Below, one piece after another: positions 44,332 through 52,667 of a stretch of DNA of 54,000 nucleotides. Numbering within the stretch: the stretch's first letter is position 1; each line of letters starts with the position of its first letter. Below the pieces are notes generated by a model, which was not told the origin of the DNA, searched no databases, and saw only the letters and a program-made list of their open reading frames with translations. This DNA is from a virus, in the IMG/VR virus record IMGVR_UViG_3300042691_023213, positions 1 to 54,000 of that record; one strand, 5' to 3'. A program made the translations under genes and the position numbers.

Positions 44332-46097
44332 AGTCCGCTCCGGCCCACTTCAGTCTGCTGCGTGTGTGGGGCCGCTCCACCTTTCGCCCCTCTGCGTTCG
44401 ATCGCCGCCACTACTCGCAGGAGGCAGCATCCATCATTGTGTGCCCGCGTGGCTTCTCGAAGTCCACGCAGGTTCGCATCACCAACTTGATGCACTGCCT
44501 CACATACCCCGGCTGGTCCAACACCTACTACACCAGCAGCAACGACAACGCCATCGACAACGGCATTCGCATCAAGGCTCAGTGTACCGAGAATCGTCGC
44601 ATTTTCGACGACTTCACTCCGCTGCCTGAGTTTGGCGGTCGCATCCAACCCAAACGCGGCGAGCGTCCTTGGGGTGACGCGTTCTTCTTCCTGACCAACG
44701 GTTCCAACGTCCGCTCCGGCTCTGTCGAGTCGCGGATGCGTGGTCGTCGTCCCATTTCCATCGACATCGACGACGCTGAGTACGAGGGCACTTCCTCCAC
44801 TTCCATGTACGATCGTCGTGCCAACTTCGAGGACATGCTCTTCTCGCGTGTCCTGCCCATGATCCAGATCCCCGGCGCATTCATCCGCTGGATTGCCACC
44901 TTCATCTCCCGCCGCCACTACGCCTGGCGCGCGATGCAGACGATCGAATCGCCCAACGGCCCACTCGCTCTCGACTCCCGTTTCAACTACTGGAACCGGC
45001 TTGTCATCCGTGCCGCCTACAACGATGATGCGGGCAACCTCGTGTCGGCATGGCCTGACATGTGGCCCGTCTCTGAGGCCGACATCCTCGCCAACCCCGA
45101 GCTGCGTGGCCGCTTCTCACTTGAGCGCATCCGAGCCACGATCGGCACTCCCTCATTCGAGGCCGAGTACATGGCACGGCCCGGTACCGGCTCCCGTGCC
45201 TTCTTCCCCTCCCTCACTGAAACCCAATCGCCACTCTCTTACTGGTTCTCGGCCATTGACGGTAAACTTCAGACCGACCCTCGCGGCTCGCTCACTCGCG
45301 TCCACACCATCCGCGACGGCACCGAGCATTCGATGACGCTGACCAACCTGTTGGCGACCAGCCGCCTCTTCATGACGGTCGATCACGCCTACACCGAGAA
45401 CGCCAACTCGGACTTCAAGGTGTGCTGCTTGATGGCGTATACCCCGCTCAACGAGTTGTACGTCCTCGACCTCTACTGCGGCAAGCCCTCACTCGACAAG
45501 TTCTGCGTCGAGATCCTTGCTATGGCCAAGAAGTGGGGCTGTCGCTCCATCCACGTTGAAGCGATCAAGGAGTCGCTGGTTCTCTACAACCAGCTCCGCT
45601 CCCTCGTCAACGTCTACAGCCGCACCTCCACTTCCGACCTCGGCTCGCTGCCTGCCATCCACAAACTCAGCGGTATGGGCACCGCCTCCAAAAACGCCAA
45701 GATCTCGACGCTCCAACACCGCTTCAACCACAACCTCATCAAGCTTCCCGTCTTCTATCGCAGCCAGCCCAACTGGTCCATGCTCTTTGAGCAGCTCGAC
45801 GGCTTCAACCCTGAGCGAGACGACGGCGGGCTGGAACACGACGACGCACTCGATGCAGTGTCGATGTCCTCATTCGTCATCAAGTCGGGTGTTCGTGCTC
45901 TTCGTCCCGCTGATGCACCCGAAGCGATCGACCTCACCAAGATGGTTCAGCAGGGGCGTATGCTTCACCCCAAGACCGGACTCCCCCTCATCTCGTCACT
46001 CGATCAAGTGACCCCGGAGATATTCGATGCTGTTCTCACAAACGCCGCCAAACGCTACAAGCCCAACTCCTCCCGCGTTGGAGACGCTCTCGTCTAA
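44076..46097 (+). CDS. terL: Terminase large subunit (DNA-packaging ATPase/nuclease)
   Basis: A 673-residue protein. The ATPase Walker A-like motif is CPRGFSKST (about residues 122-130), a diverged form; the Walker B region is SIDIDDAEYEG (about 226-236). The nuclease domain has an acidic strand TVDHAYTENANSDF, a middle VEAIKES, and the C-terminal EHDDALDAVS, giving the usual RNaseH-like acidic triad. It pumps DNA into the prohead and cuts it. ATG 44076 is chosen for GGAG at 8-base spacing. The portal gene follows, after a small gene. Confidence 0.85.
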   Translation: MPPAVVQVSRLNNPYYPLPADYPELDDDGQRLARVNACRQWLVHAADPTVQSDLYAASVNFFNRYYLYPDPADDFDPSFYQNGLVKSAPAHFSLLRVWGRSTFRPSAFDRRHYSQEAASIIVCPRGFSKSTQVRITNLMHCLTYPGWSNTYYTSSNDNAIDNGIRIKAQCTENRRIFDDFTPLPEFGGRIQPKRGERPWGDAFFFLTNGSNVRSGSVESRMRGRRPISIDIDDAEYEGTSSTSMYDRRANFEDMLFSRVLPMIQIPGAFIRWIATFISRRHYAWRAMQTIESPNGPLALDSRFNYWNRLVIRAAYNDDAGNLVSAWPDMWPVSEADILANPELRGRFSLERIRATIGTPSFEAEYMARPGTGSRAFFPSLTETQSPLSYWFSAIDGKLQTDPRGSLTRVHTIRDGTEHSMTLTNLLATSRLFMTVDHAYTENANSDFKVCCLMAYTPLNELYVLDLYCGKPSLDKFCVEILAMAKKWGCRSIHVEAIKESLVLYNQLRSLVNVYSRTSTSDLGSLPAIHKLSGMGTASKNAKISTLQHRFNHNLIKLPVFYRSQPNWSMLFEQLDGFNPERDDGGLEHDDALDAVSMSSFVIKSGVRALRPADAPEAIDLTKMVQQGRMLHPKTGLPLISSLDQVTPEIFDAVLTNAAKRYKPNSSRVGDALV

Positions 46098-46314
46098 CCA
46101 ACCGACTATCCACCCCTCGCACGTCGTCATCCCCCTCTCTCTCTTCCGACTGCTTGCCGAAGCCTACTACCGAGGGCAGCCCCCCACTCAAGGTGCAGGG
46201 ACAGGAGCGAGGAAGCCGGAAGATGCGGACTGGCTGCGAGCATATAGTGAGCAACGGAGCCAGAACCCGATGCTGTGGCAGGATGCGGATGAAGGCGGAG
46301 CGGATCAAGAGTGA
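46027..46314 (+). CDS. Small protein between terminase and portal
   Basis: A 95-residue protein. ATG 46027 has GGAG at 7-base spacing inside the end of terL (71-base overlap). A helix (VVIPLSLFRLLAEAYYRG) is followed by an in-frame repeat copy (PPTQGA) and an acidic C-terminus (QDADEGGADQE). Small genes in this slot are often head-assembly accessories; unrecognised. Confidence 0.5.
   Translation: MLFSQTPPNATSPTPPALETLSSNQPTIHPSHVVIPLSLFRLLAEAYYRGQPPTQGAGTGARKPEDADWLRAYSEQRSQNPMLWQDADEGGADQE
46180..46195 (-). repeat. Dispersed repeat, copy 23 (inside a coding region)
   Basis: CCCCCCACTCAAGGTG on the + strand. Read as PPTQG. Confidence 0.9.
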
Positions 46315-46335
46315 TCGGATTAGCTGGGAGCGAGT

Positions 46336-48339
46336 ATGCACGTTGCGTTGCCTGACAACCCGGAAGCCCTCGCAGCCCTCATCGAGGAGCATGTGCAGCA
46401 GCAGCTCACGGCGTTCTCGTACCGTCGTCTCATCTGGAATCTGGTTTACCACTACCTGAACGGGTGCCGCCGCTTCGACGTGTTCGATCCCAAGTCGAAC
46501 ACGATCAGGCCCTACGAGCTGGACGAGCAGGGCCGGTTGGAGTTGCAGGGACCGGAAGTCGTCCGCAAGATCGACCAAGTGACCGGACTGCTTGCCTCTC
46601 TTGACTTCAGGCCGAGGGTGGGTCGCACAGGTTCGTCGCTGCGGTCGATGCGTGAACGAGCCGGCGCACAGGTGATCGTGGACAACATCATCAACGACAA
46701 CACCATCAGGCCGTTCAAGGTGATGGCCGCGCACGTGCTCGCCTCGCTGGGATGTGTGGGCATTCAGGGTCACGTCAAGGACTTGCCGGTCGTGGGGCTC
46801 ACGGGTCATCTTGAGGTGATTCACCCCCGCGAGTTGCTGCCGTTCCCTGCCGCCACGACCGACTACACCAAGCAGCAGTCGTTCATCCGCATCCAAGCGT
46901 TTCCCCTGAAGATGCTCGAAGAGAAGCTCGACCGAAAGCTGACGGAGAAGGAGCTTCAGGGCTGCAAGAAGTACAGAAGGCGAATCGGCGACACGCTCGC
47001 ACCCGATCACCACGAAGCCAACTCCTATCCGCACTCGCCCAGCCGCTCAAGCGGAAGCACCTTGAGTGGGGGGTCGGGCAAGGCGCGAGATGAGATGTTT
47101 GAGGATGTGATTCTTACGCGGCAGTTGTGGAACATCGGGCACGGCGGGTTGGTCCATGACTTTGTAGTCAGCAGTGGGCGATCCATTCTGCTGCATCAGA
47201 AGGCAGAGGGCGTGCCGCTCTATCCCAGCATCGGCATCGCACGGTTCATCGAGAACGGGTCGTTCTACGGTATCGGTGCGTTTGACATCGTGTTTCACTA
47301 CGCGAGGTCGCTGGAGAAGATGGTCAAGCTGATGTTGCAGAACATCAGCGACATGGACTCGTTTGGGTGCGTGGTGTTGCCGCAGACGATGGACGCGAAT
47401 GCCACGCTCAAGCAGGTGGGTCCGGGGCTCAAGGCGTTGTTCCATTCGCCCGATCCCTCCCTTTACGAGTCGAACTTCAGACCGTTCCCCATCACGCCGT
47501 TCAACACGGGAGACGCGGCAGGTCGAGGTGCGGCGTTTATTCAGGGGCTCATGCAGACGGTCGATCCGTATCCTGACTTGGCCAGAGAGAAGGGTCGAGT
47601 GGAGAGTGCAGCTGGGTTGCGGATGCTGGACGACAAGTTGAAGTCGGGCACTGTGACGGGCACGACCAATCTGACGGCGGCTTGTGCGGTCGTGTATCGC
47701 TCGATGCTTATTGATGCTGCGAGCATGTTGTTGACTAGTCCGCGACCGATCCCGGTGTCGAGGTTGACGCTTGATCTGGCGGGTGTGAGCATTGACACGG
47801 ACACCATGCAGGTGCAGTTCAATGACAACCCGCTGCCCAACGTCAATCTGTTGACGGTGGACCTGACTGAGGGTTCTCCCCAGAATCCGCTGGTGGCCAA
47901 GATGGAGGCGGTTGAGCTATTGAAGCTCGGGGTGAACACGCCTGAGTCGTTCAAGCGGTACTGCATCAAGCAGGGCATCGACTTGGCTGCGGACATCGAC
48001 GGTGAAAAGGCGGCACAGGAGACAGCGGTGATCCGCATCCTGACCATTTTCAACGATGGCAAGTCGCCGGGCGAGGTGGTGCTGACGCAGTACAACACGC
48101 GGCCCGATGTGGAATTGGCGTTGCTCAGTGACTTCTTGCCGAGTCCCGTCGTGCAGTTTGCGTCACCCGATGTGCAGAACGCGCTGGGTGATTATCGAGA
48201 TGCGCTGATTCAGTTCTCGGGTCGAACGCTGCCTGAAGCGGTGCCTAGCCCGGTGGACATGGCGACGCTCAATCAGGGTCCGATGAATCCGCTACAATCG
48301 GCTGGCGGGGCCGTGGGTGCTCCGCCGATGCAGATGTGA
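46336..48339 (+). CDS. Portal protein
   Basis: A 667-residue protein between terminase and scaffold, the portal slot. ATG 46336 has GGGAGCG upstream. The sequence is mixed alpha/beta with a segment FSYRRLIWNLVYHYLNGCRR near the N-terminus and a Gln/Asn/Met-rich C-terminus (ATLNQGPMNPLQSAGG), as in podoviral head-tail connectors, which form the dodecameric ring for DNA passage. A repeat copy (47058-47073) is read as STLSGGS in a surface-like linker around residue 243. Function by position and length. Confidence 0.75.
   Translation: MHVALPDNPEALAALIEEHVQQQLTAFSYRRLIWNLVYHYLNGCRRFDVFDPKSNTIRPYELDEQGRLELQGPEVVRKIDQVTGLLASLDFRPRVGRTGSSLRSMRERAGAQVIVDNIINDNTIRPFKVMAAHVLASLGCVGIQGHVKDLPVVGLTGHLEVIHPRELLPFPAATTDYTKQQSFIRIQAFPLKMLEEKLDRKLTEKELQGCKKYRRRIGDTLAPDHHEANSYPHSPSRSSGSTLSGGSGKARDEMFEDVILTRQLWNIGHGGLVHDFVVSSGRSILLHQKAEGVPLYPSIGIARFIENGSFYGIGAFDIVFHYARSLEKMVKLMLQNISDMDSFGCVVLPQTMDANATLKQVGPGLKALFHSPDPSLYESNFRPFPITPFNTGDAAGRGAAFIQGLMQTVDPYPDLAREKGRVESAAGLRMLDDKLKSGTVTGTTNLTAACAVVYRSMLIDAASMLLTSPRPIPVSRLTLDLAGVSIDTDTMQVQFNDNPLPNVNLLTVDLTEGSPQNPLVAKMEAVELLKLGVNTPESFKRYCIKQGIDLAADIDGEKAAQETAVIRILTIFNDGKSPGEVVLTQYNTRPDVELALLSDFLPSPVVQFASPDVQNALGDYRDALIQFSGRTLPEAVPSPVDMATLNQGPMNPLQSAGGAVGAPPMQM
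47058..47073 (+). repeat. Dispersed repeat, copy 24 (inside the portal gene)
   Basis: Perfect consensus. Read as TLSGG within SSGSTLSGGSGKAR. Confidence 0.9.
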
Positions 48340-48387
48340 CCGTCCCTTCCCCCCATGTGAGCTACGCAAGTAGCCTGAAAGTGAACC

Positions 48388-49344
48388 ATGAATCTGAAGA
48401 TCAAGCTGTTTCCTGACGCGGATGGTGCTGGTGCTGGTGCTGGTGGTACTCCTTCGACTCCGCCCGCTCAGCCTGCGGCTCCGAGCCAGCCTACTACCAT
48501 CGAGATTGGTGGAAAGGCGATGTCCATTCAGGACATTCAGGCTGCGCTTGCGGCACGAGATGAGGCGGTGCAGACGGCTCAGCAGTTGCTCGATGGGTCG
48601 CTGCCGGAGAACCAGCAGCGGGACGCGGCGACTCGTGCGTTGAAGATGGCCGGGTTGAGCACGGCTGAGATCGAGGCGAGGCTGTCGTCCATCTTTCAGG
48701 CTGAGGCCGATGACCAGAGCAGAGTGGGCGTTGAGTCGAACGCCGGGGGTACGTCGGCATCGAGCGGTGATGCGAATGTGACGGTTACTGATCTGATGCA
48801 GCAGATTGCGGCGTTGAAGGCTGAGCAGGCTGAGTTGAAGCGGCTGGCGATGGTTCGCTCAACTGAGCGGATTGAAAGCACGTTCAACAGTGTGCTGGAG
48901 CAGTCGATCAAGGCGCAGGATGGTTTGGGTCAGATCGAGGGGCTGCTCAAGAAGGCCAAAGCCGGACAGGACGCAGGCAAGGTCCTTGATGGGGTGAAGG
49001 AGTCGATCCGCAAGGAAGCGATTCAGACGCTCCTTGAGGTCAAGAACCGGGATGGCGTGGTGACTGAGGCTGCGGTGGCCAAGGCTGTGAAGGACGCTTC
49101 GGCCAAGCAATTGGACACGATCAAGCCGCTGTTGTCCGCGTTGAAGTCGTTGGGTGCGAGCCCGGCCAGCGGGGTTTGGGAAAGCGTGCTCAACAAGCCG
49201 ACGGTCAAGCCGCCGGAGAAGTTTGTCCCGGGCCGCGACAACATGGGCACGGTTTCCACTCAGCTCAATCAGTGGGCGGCTGACGTGCTGTCGAAGCAGA
49301 CGGCTCGGAATATGATTGAGCGTGAGAACGCACGGGTTCTTTGA
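48388..49344 (+). CDS. Capsid scaffolding protein
   Basis: A 318-residue acidic, Ala/Gln/Glu/Lys-rich protein between portal and major capsid. It has an Ala/Gly/Pro-rich flexible N-terminus (residues 10-35) and long predicted helices (about 45-130 and 140-260), ending in a positively charged C-terminus (KQTARNMIERENARVL) like the capsid-binding end of other phage scaffolds. No catalytic motif, so it is probably not a protease. Confidence 0.65.
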   Translation: MNLKIKLFPDADGAGAGAGGTPSTPPAQPAAPSQPTTIEIGGKAMSIQDIQAALAARDEAVQTAQQLLDGSLPENQQRDAATRALKMAGLSTAEIEARLSSIFQAEADDQSRVGVESNAGGTSASSGDANVTVTDLMQQIAALKAEQAELKRLAMVRSTERIESTFNSVLEQSIKAQDGLGQIEGLLKKAKAGQDAGKVLDGVKESIRKEAIQTLLEVKNRDGVVTEAAVAKAVKDASAKQLDTIKPLLSALKSLGASPASGVWESVLNKPTVKPPEKFVPGRDNMGTVSTQLNQWAADVLSKQTARNMIERENARVL

Positions 49345-49358
49345 CTTGCCTACACTAG

Positions 49359-49374
49359 GGGAGTAGTAACTCCC
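49359..49374 (+). other. Small hairpin between scaffold and capsid genes
   Basis: GGGAGT (49359-49364) pairs with ACTCCC (49369-49374) around AGTA, 35 bases before the capsid start. It could process or stabilise the capsid message. Confidence 0.5.
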
Positions 49375-49408
49375 TTCTCGAACTTCGACACCTTGATGGA
49401 GAACAACC

Positions 49409-51055
49409 ATGTCCTCTTTTCCGAACACTGGTGCTGGCAACCCGCTGATTGATCGTCGGGTTCAGTTCCAAGAGATCATCAACACGGCCATCGACACCTT
49501 TCTGCCTGCTCAGGAGCCGATCTTCGGCGACATCCTGAACGGGATGCCGACGGGTGACATCAGCGGCTTTGGCCGTGACCTTGTGATCCGCAAGCTGTAT
49601 CAGGGTGGCCTGAGCGGCGTGATCGAGGGTGCGCAGGCACGCAACCAGTTTGGTCTGATTGGTGACACCGATCAGACGGGTCTGGTGGATACGGGCAGCA
49701 ATATCCGGGCTCGTGGCCGGGGCCAGTACACGTTCCCCTCGGCGGTTGGTCAGGCTGAGAACACCACGTACGGGCTGGCGATTCCGATGCGTGGTATGAC
49801 GGGCAACATCCGCTTCAACATGGCTGAGGTGCTGGCTGAGCAGAACCCCGCGTTCGTCGGTCAGATCATCGCTCCCAAGTTGACGGGCTGGGCTCGCAAC
49901 ATCAGCCGCACGCTAGCCTTCTACCTGATTGCCAGCCAGAACGACAACTACCGGCTGTGCAACGTGGCCAGCGTCGGCACCAACACCCAGATTGGTGCGA
50001 CGACTACGTGGGTCCGCACGATGGAGACGGACAACAAGACGGTTCGCCGCCTTGCTCCGGGTATGCAGGTTGACGTGTACGCCCCTGCAACGCCGGGGCC
50101 TCTCGCTCGTCGAAACGACTCGCAGGCTGCGCTGGGGAATCAGACGCCGCTGACCCGCCTCAACATCATCGTCAGTTCGGTGGACTATGTGACGGGCACG
50201 TTCCGGCTCATGGGTTCGCAGGCTGCACTGGCCAACATCGCCAACGGTGATGCGGTTGTGCTGGCCAACACGATGAACGCGAATGCGACTGGCACGAACT
50301 CCGGGTTGCCGTTCATGGGCATCGCGGGTATCAACAGCTTCATGAAGTTCGGTGCTGTCAATCCGGCTAGCGTGGTTCCGAACCGGGATCAGTTGCTGGG
50401 TGCTGAGGCGGTGAATGATGGTGGGCCATTCGGCGGCATCATCAACGTCAACAACTACCCGCAGTTCAAGTCGCTCCGGTATACGAACGTGGGCGTGCTG
50501 ACTGAGGCGAAGCTGACGGGATATCTCGACAAGTTCAATGAGGCGCACGATCAGCACGGCTGGATGCTCGACACGTTTATTGCGAGCCGTGGCGTGTGGC
50601 GCAGCTATGCGAACCAGCAGATCAACTCGTTCACTCGTGAGCGTACGGGTCAGACGCAGAACCTCAACAGCGAGGGCGTTCGTCCGGGCTTCACGTTCGA
50701 GCACGAGGGCAAGACCTACCGTGGCGTGACCAGCTACTGGGTCGAGAACAACACTGTGTACGGCCATCGCATTCAGGGTAACTTTGTGCGGTACGTGCCG
50801 CCTGCCCTGATGAACAGCCAGATCGCACCGGGTGCGGAGCCGTCGGCTGGGTTTGAGCTGGTTGCTCCGCTCCTGACTGGCACGGGCAGCGATCGGATCA
50901 ACGTGACGCAGGGTGTGAACGGTGGTGACAACCTCATCACTGATGCGTGGGAGCACCCCGCCATCCTCCGCACGCAGTTTGTGCCGGATGCGCAGCCGGT
51001 CGGTATGCGGCTTGAGGGTGTGGACGAGTACCGCCTTGAGCCGGTCGGCGGCTAA
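49409..51055 (+). CDS. Major capsid protein
   Basis: A 548-residue protein with a well-formed ribosome-binding site (GGAG at 8 bases), directly after the scaffold gene and followed by a terminator, the pattern for the most abundant virion protein. The sequence is beta/alpha mixed and Asn/Thr/Gly-rich, consistent with an HK97-type capsid of the larger podoviral kind, but the fold is not provable by eye. The spacer before it contains CACCTTGATGGAG, similar to the first half of the dispersed repeat. Confidence 0.75.
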   Translation: MSSFPNTGAGNPLIDRRVQFQEIINTAIDTFLPAQEPIFGDILNGMPTGDISGFGRDLVIRKLYQGGLSGVIEGAQARNQFGLIGDTDQTGLVDTGSNIRARGRGQYTFPSAVGQAENTTYGLAIPMRGMTGNIRFNMAEVLAEQNPAFVGQIIAPKLTGWARNISRTLAFYLIASQNDNYRLCNVASVGTNTQIGATTTWVRTMETDNKTVRRLAPGMQVDVYAPATPGPLARRNDSQAALGNQTPLTRLNIIVSSVDYVTGTFRLMGSQAALANIANGDAVVLANTMNANATGTNSGLPFMGIAGINSFMKFGAVNPASVVPNRDQLLGAEAVNDGGPFGGIINVNNYPQFKSLRYTNVGVLTEAKLTGYLDKFNEAHDQHGWMLDTFIASRGVWRSYANQQINSFTRERTGQTQNLNSEGVRPGFTFEHEGKTYRGVTSYWVENNTVYGHRIQGNFVRYVPPALMNSQIAPGAEPSAGFELVAPLLTGTGSDRINVTQGVNGGDNLITDAWEHPAILRTQFVPDAQPVGMRLEGVDEYRLEPVGG

Positions 51056-51091
51056 GTCGGGTGAGAGTTGGACAAGTGAAGCACACGACGA

Positions 51092-51125
51092 GGGGCTGGC
51101 CTATGATGGCTGGCCCCTTGTTTTT
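51092..51125 (+). terminator. Rho-independent terminator after the capsid gene
   Basis: GGGGC..GCC pairs with GGC..GCCCC (51092-51117, two internal mismatches), followed by TTGTTTTT. Confidence 0.75.
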
Positions 51126-51143
51126 CACTCCCCGGAGGCCGTC

Positions 51144-51740
51144 ATGTCTGCGATTGTCGATCAGCTTTATGAGTCGTCGTCATGCACTCGGTATAGGGCA
51201 GACTGGCATCAGGTGCTGCCCACGAGCCCTTCGATGGAGTCGCTCGACAGGGCGGTCAACACAAAGGGCCGGTTGTTCCTGATGTACCACCGCAAGGCTA
51301 AGCGGTTCTCGATCGGGGTGTGGGTGTTCCTGCCGCCTCATCTGAGGGGTCAGGGCATAGACCATTCGGGTGGGGAGTTTGGGCCGGGCCTCTTCCGCGA
51401 GTTGACCAGTTTCGATTGCCATCCGTTTCAGGAGGGGTCAGACTTCAACTTCAGGGCCTGGATCGAGCGGATGCGGGGACCGAGTGCTCATGAGCAGCTT
51501 GAGCGGAAGTTGCAGTCGCAGGAGAAGGAAGAGCTGGACTCGCTGGTGCGGTCGGAGGAGTTCAGGAAGCAGCAAGTGCGATCGCTCAAGCAACGCAACA
51601 TGTACGAGGCCGCGAGAGCGGTCGAGCAGCAGCCGGGTGTCTACATGGACCCCAACATGCTGGGTAGCGATCAAGTGCGGCAGATCAACGAGAATTGGCA
51701 CAGCAAGGGCAAGGTCTCTGTGACCAAAGACGTGGAGTGA
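51144..51740 (+). CDS. Hypothetical protein between capsid and head-tail adaptor
   Basis: A 198-residue protein. ATG 51144 has GGAGG at 6-base spacing. The N-terminal half is globular (RLFLMYHRKAKRFSIGVWVF, GGEFGPGLFRELTSFDCH); about residues 110-170 form a charged coiled coil (LERKLQSQEKEELDSLVRSE). Possibly a head-completion or minor capsid protein, from position only. Confidence 0.55.
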   Translation: MSAIVDQLYESSSCTRYRADWHQVLPTSPSMESLDRAVNTKGRLFLMYHRKAKRFSIGVWVFLPPHLRGQGIDHSGGEFGPGLFRELTSFDCHPFQEGSDFNFRAWIERMRGPSAHEQLERKLQSQEKEELDSLVRSEEFRKQQVRSLKQRNMYEAARAVEQQPGVYMDPNMLGSDQVRQINENWHSKGKVSVTKDVE

Positions 51741-51746
51741 TTGAAC

Positions 51747-52664
51747 ATGAGTCCCAGTCTGTCGTATCTTGAGACGGTGCTTGAGCGGGCGTGGTCCATC
51801 ATCAATCGCTCCACCAGCGAGGGCGAGCTGACCGATGACTACGTGATCCGACACTTCATCTTGCCTGCTCAGGAGGAGGTGGTGTCACGTTGCACGGGCA
51901 TCAGCACCCTCAACTACGTGGGCAGTCTCCAGTTCACGACCACCGCAGGTCAAGCGAGCTTTGTGCTGCCGCCCATCATTGCCACCGTCTTGCGGCTGGT
52001 CGAGCTGGATACCAGCGGCAACGAGTACATCGACTGGATGCCCCGCTCGCTCACGGCACCGAGCGGGCCGGGTTGGCGGCTGTCGGCGAACACGCTCGTC
52101 TTTGATCCACCGCTTACAGATGCGAAGACGTTTGTGTTGAGGTTTGTGCCGAGCGGCGATTTTGTGCCGCACTACGCCCACCACTCTCATGGTTGTACGG
52201 TGGCGGCTGACGGCAAGACGGTGACGATGGGCACGCCCCAACTGGGCTACGTCGATCGACGGCCCAACTCGCTGGTCGGCCAGATGTTCAGGATGATCCC
52301 AACATCCGGCCTCATTCAAGAGCGGCTGATCGTTGTTCACGATGCAGCCGCCTCCACTATCACTCTGGGTGATGCCCTTTCGGGCACCTTCAATGGTGTG
52401 ACGAAGTACGCTTACGAGGTGGCTCCGCCCATCTCGCAAGCCTTCTTGCAGGCGGTCGCCTATCGGGCTGCGATCGGGATGGGGACGCGGGCGCGGATGC
52501 CCGAAGGCCAGCTCGAACTGATCCGTCGCAGCTATGCGGATGCGGTCAAGACGCTGCGTGACCGGGCGCAGGGGGCACAGGGGCGAACCCCGCCTCGCTT
52601 CGATCGGAATACCGTGGACAACCCGGATGTGCGGATGGCAACTGGCGTTGCTTGGCGGCTCTGA
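51747..52664 (+). CDS. Head-tail adaptor / tail tubular protein A-like (gp11 position)
   Basis: A 305-residue protein starting at ATG 51747 (MSPSLSYLETVLERAWSIIN). N-terminal helices (about residues 5-45), a beta-rich centre (TTTAGQASFVLPPIIATVLR, KTFVLRFVPSGDF), and a C-terminal helical region (FLQAVAYRAAIGMGTRARM, IRRSYADAVKTLRDRA). This helix-sheet-helix layout and the position after the capsid genes match gatekeeper/tail-tube-A proteins of short-tailed phages. It links to the tail-tube-B-like gene across the circular seam. Confidence 0.6.
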   Translation: MSPSLSYLETVLERAWSIINRSTSEGELTDDYVIRHFILPAQEEVVSRCTGISTLNYVGSLQFTTTAGQASFVLPPIIATVLRLVELDTSGNEYIDWMPRSLTAPSGPGWRLSANTLVFDPPLTDAKTFVLRFVPSGDFVPHYAHHSHGCTVAADGKTVTMGTPQLGYVDRRPNSLVGQMFRMIPTSGLIQERLIVVHDAAASTITLGDALSGTFNGVTKYAYEVAPPISQAFLQAVAYRAAIGMGTRARMPEGQLELIRRSYADAVKTLRDRAQGAQGRTPPRFDRNTVDNPDVRMATGVAWRL

Positions 52665-52667
52665 ATC

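Noticed and set aside
80-47073. Dispersed 16-mers as a CRISPR array
   Set aside because: Spacing ranges from under 50 bases to several kb, orientation varies, there are no regular spacers, and no cas genes are present.
49390-49404. CACCTTGATGGAG before the capsid gene as a repeat copy
   Set aside because: Only the first eight bases agree, then it becomes an ordinary GGAG ribosome-binding site. Recorded as a possible relic only.
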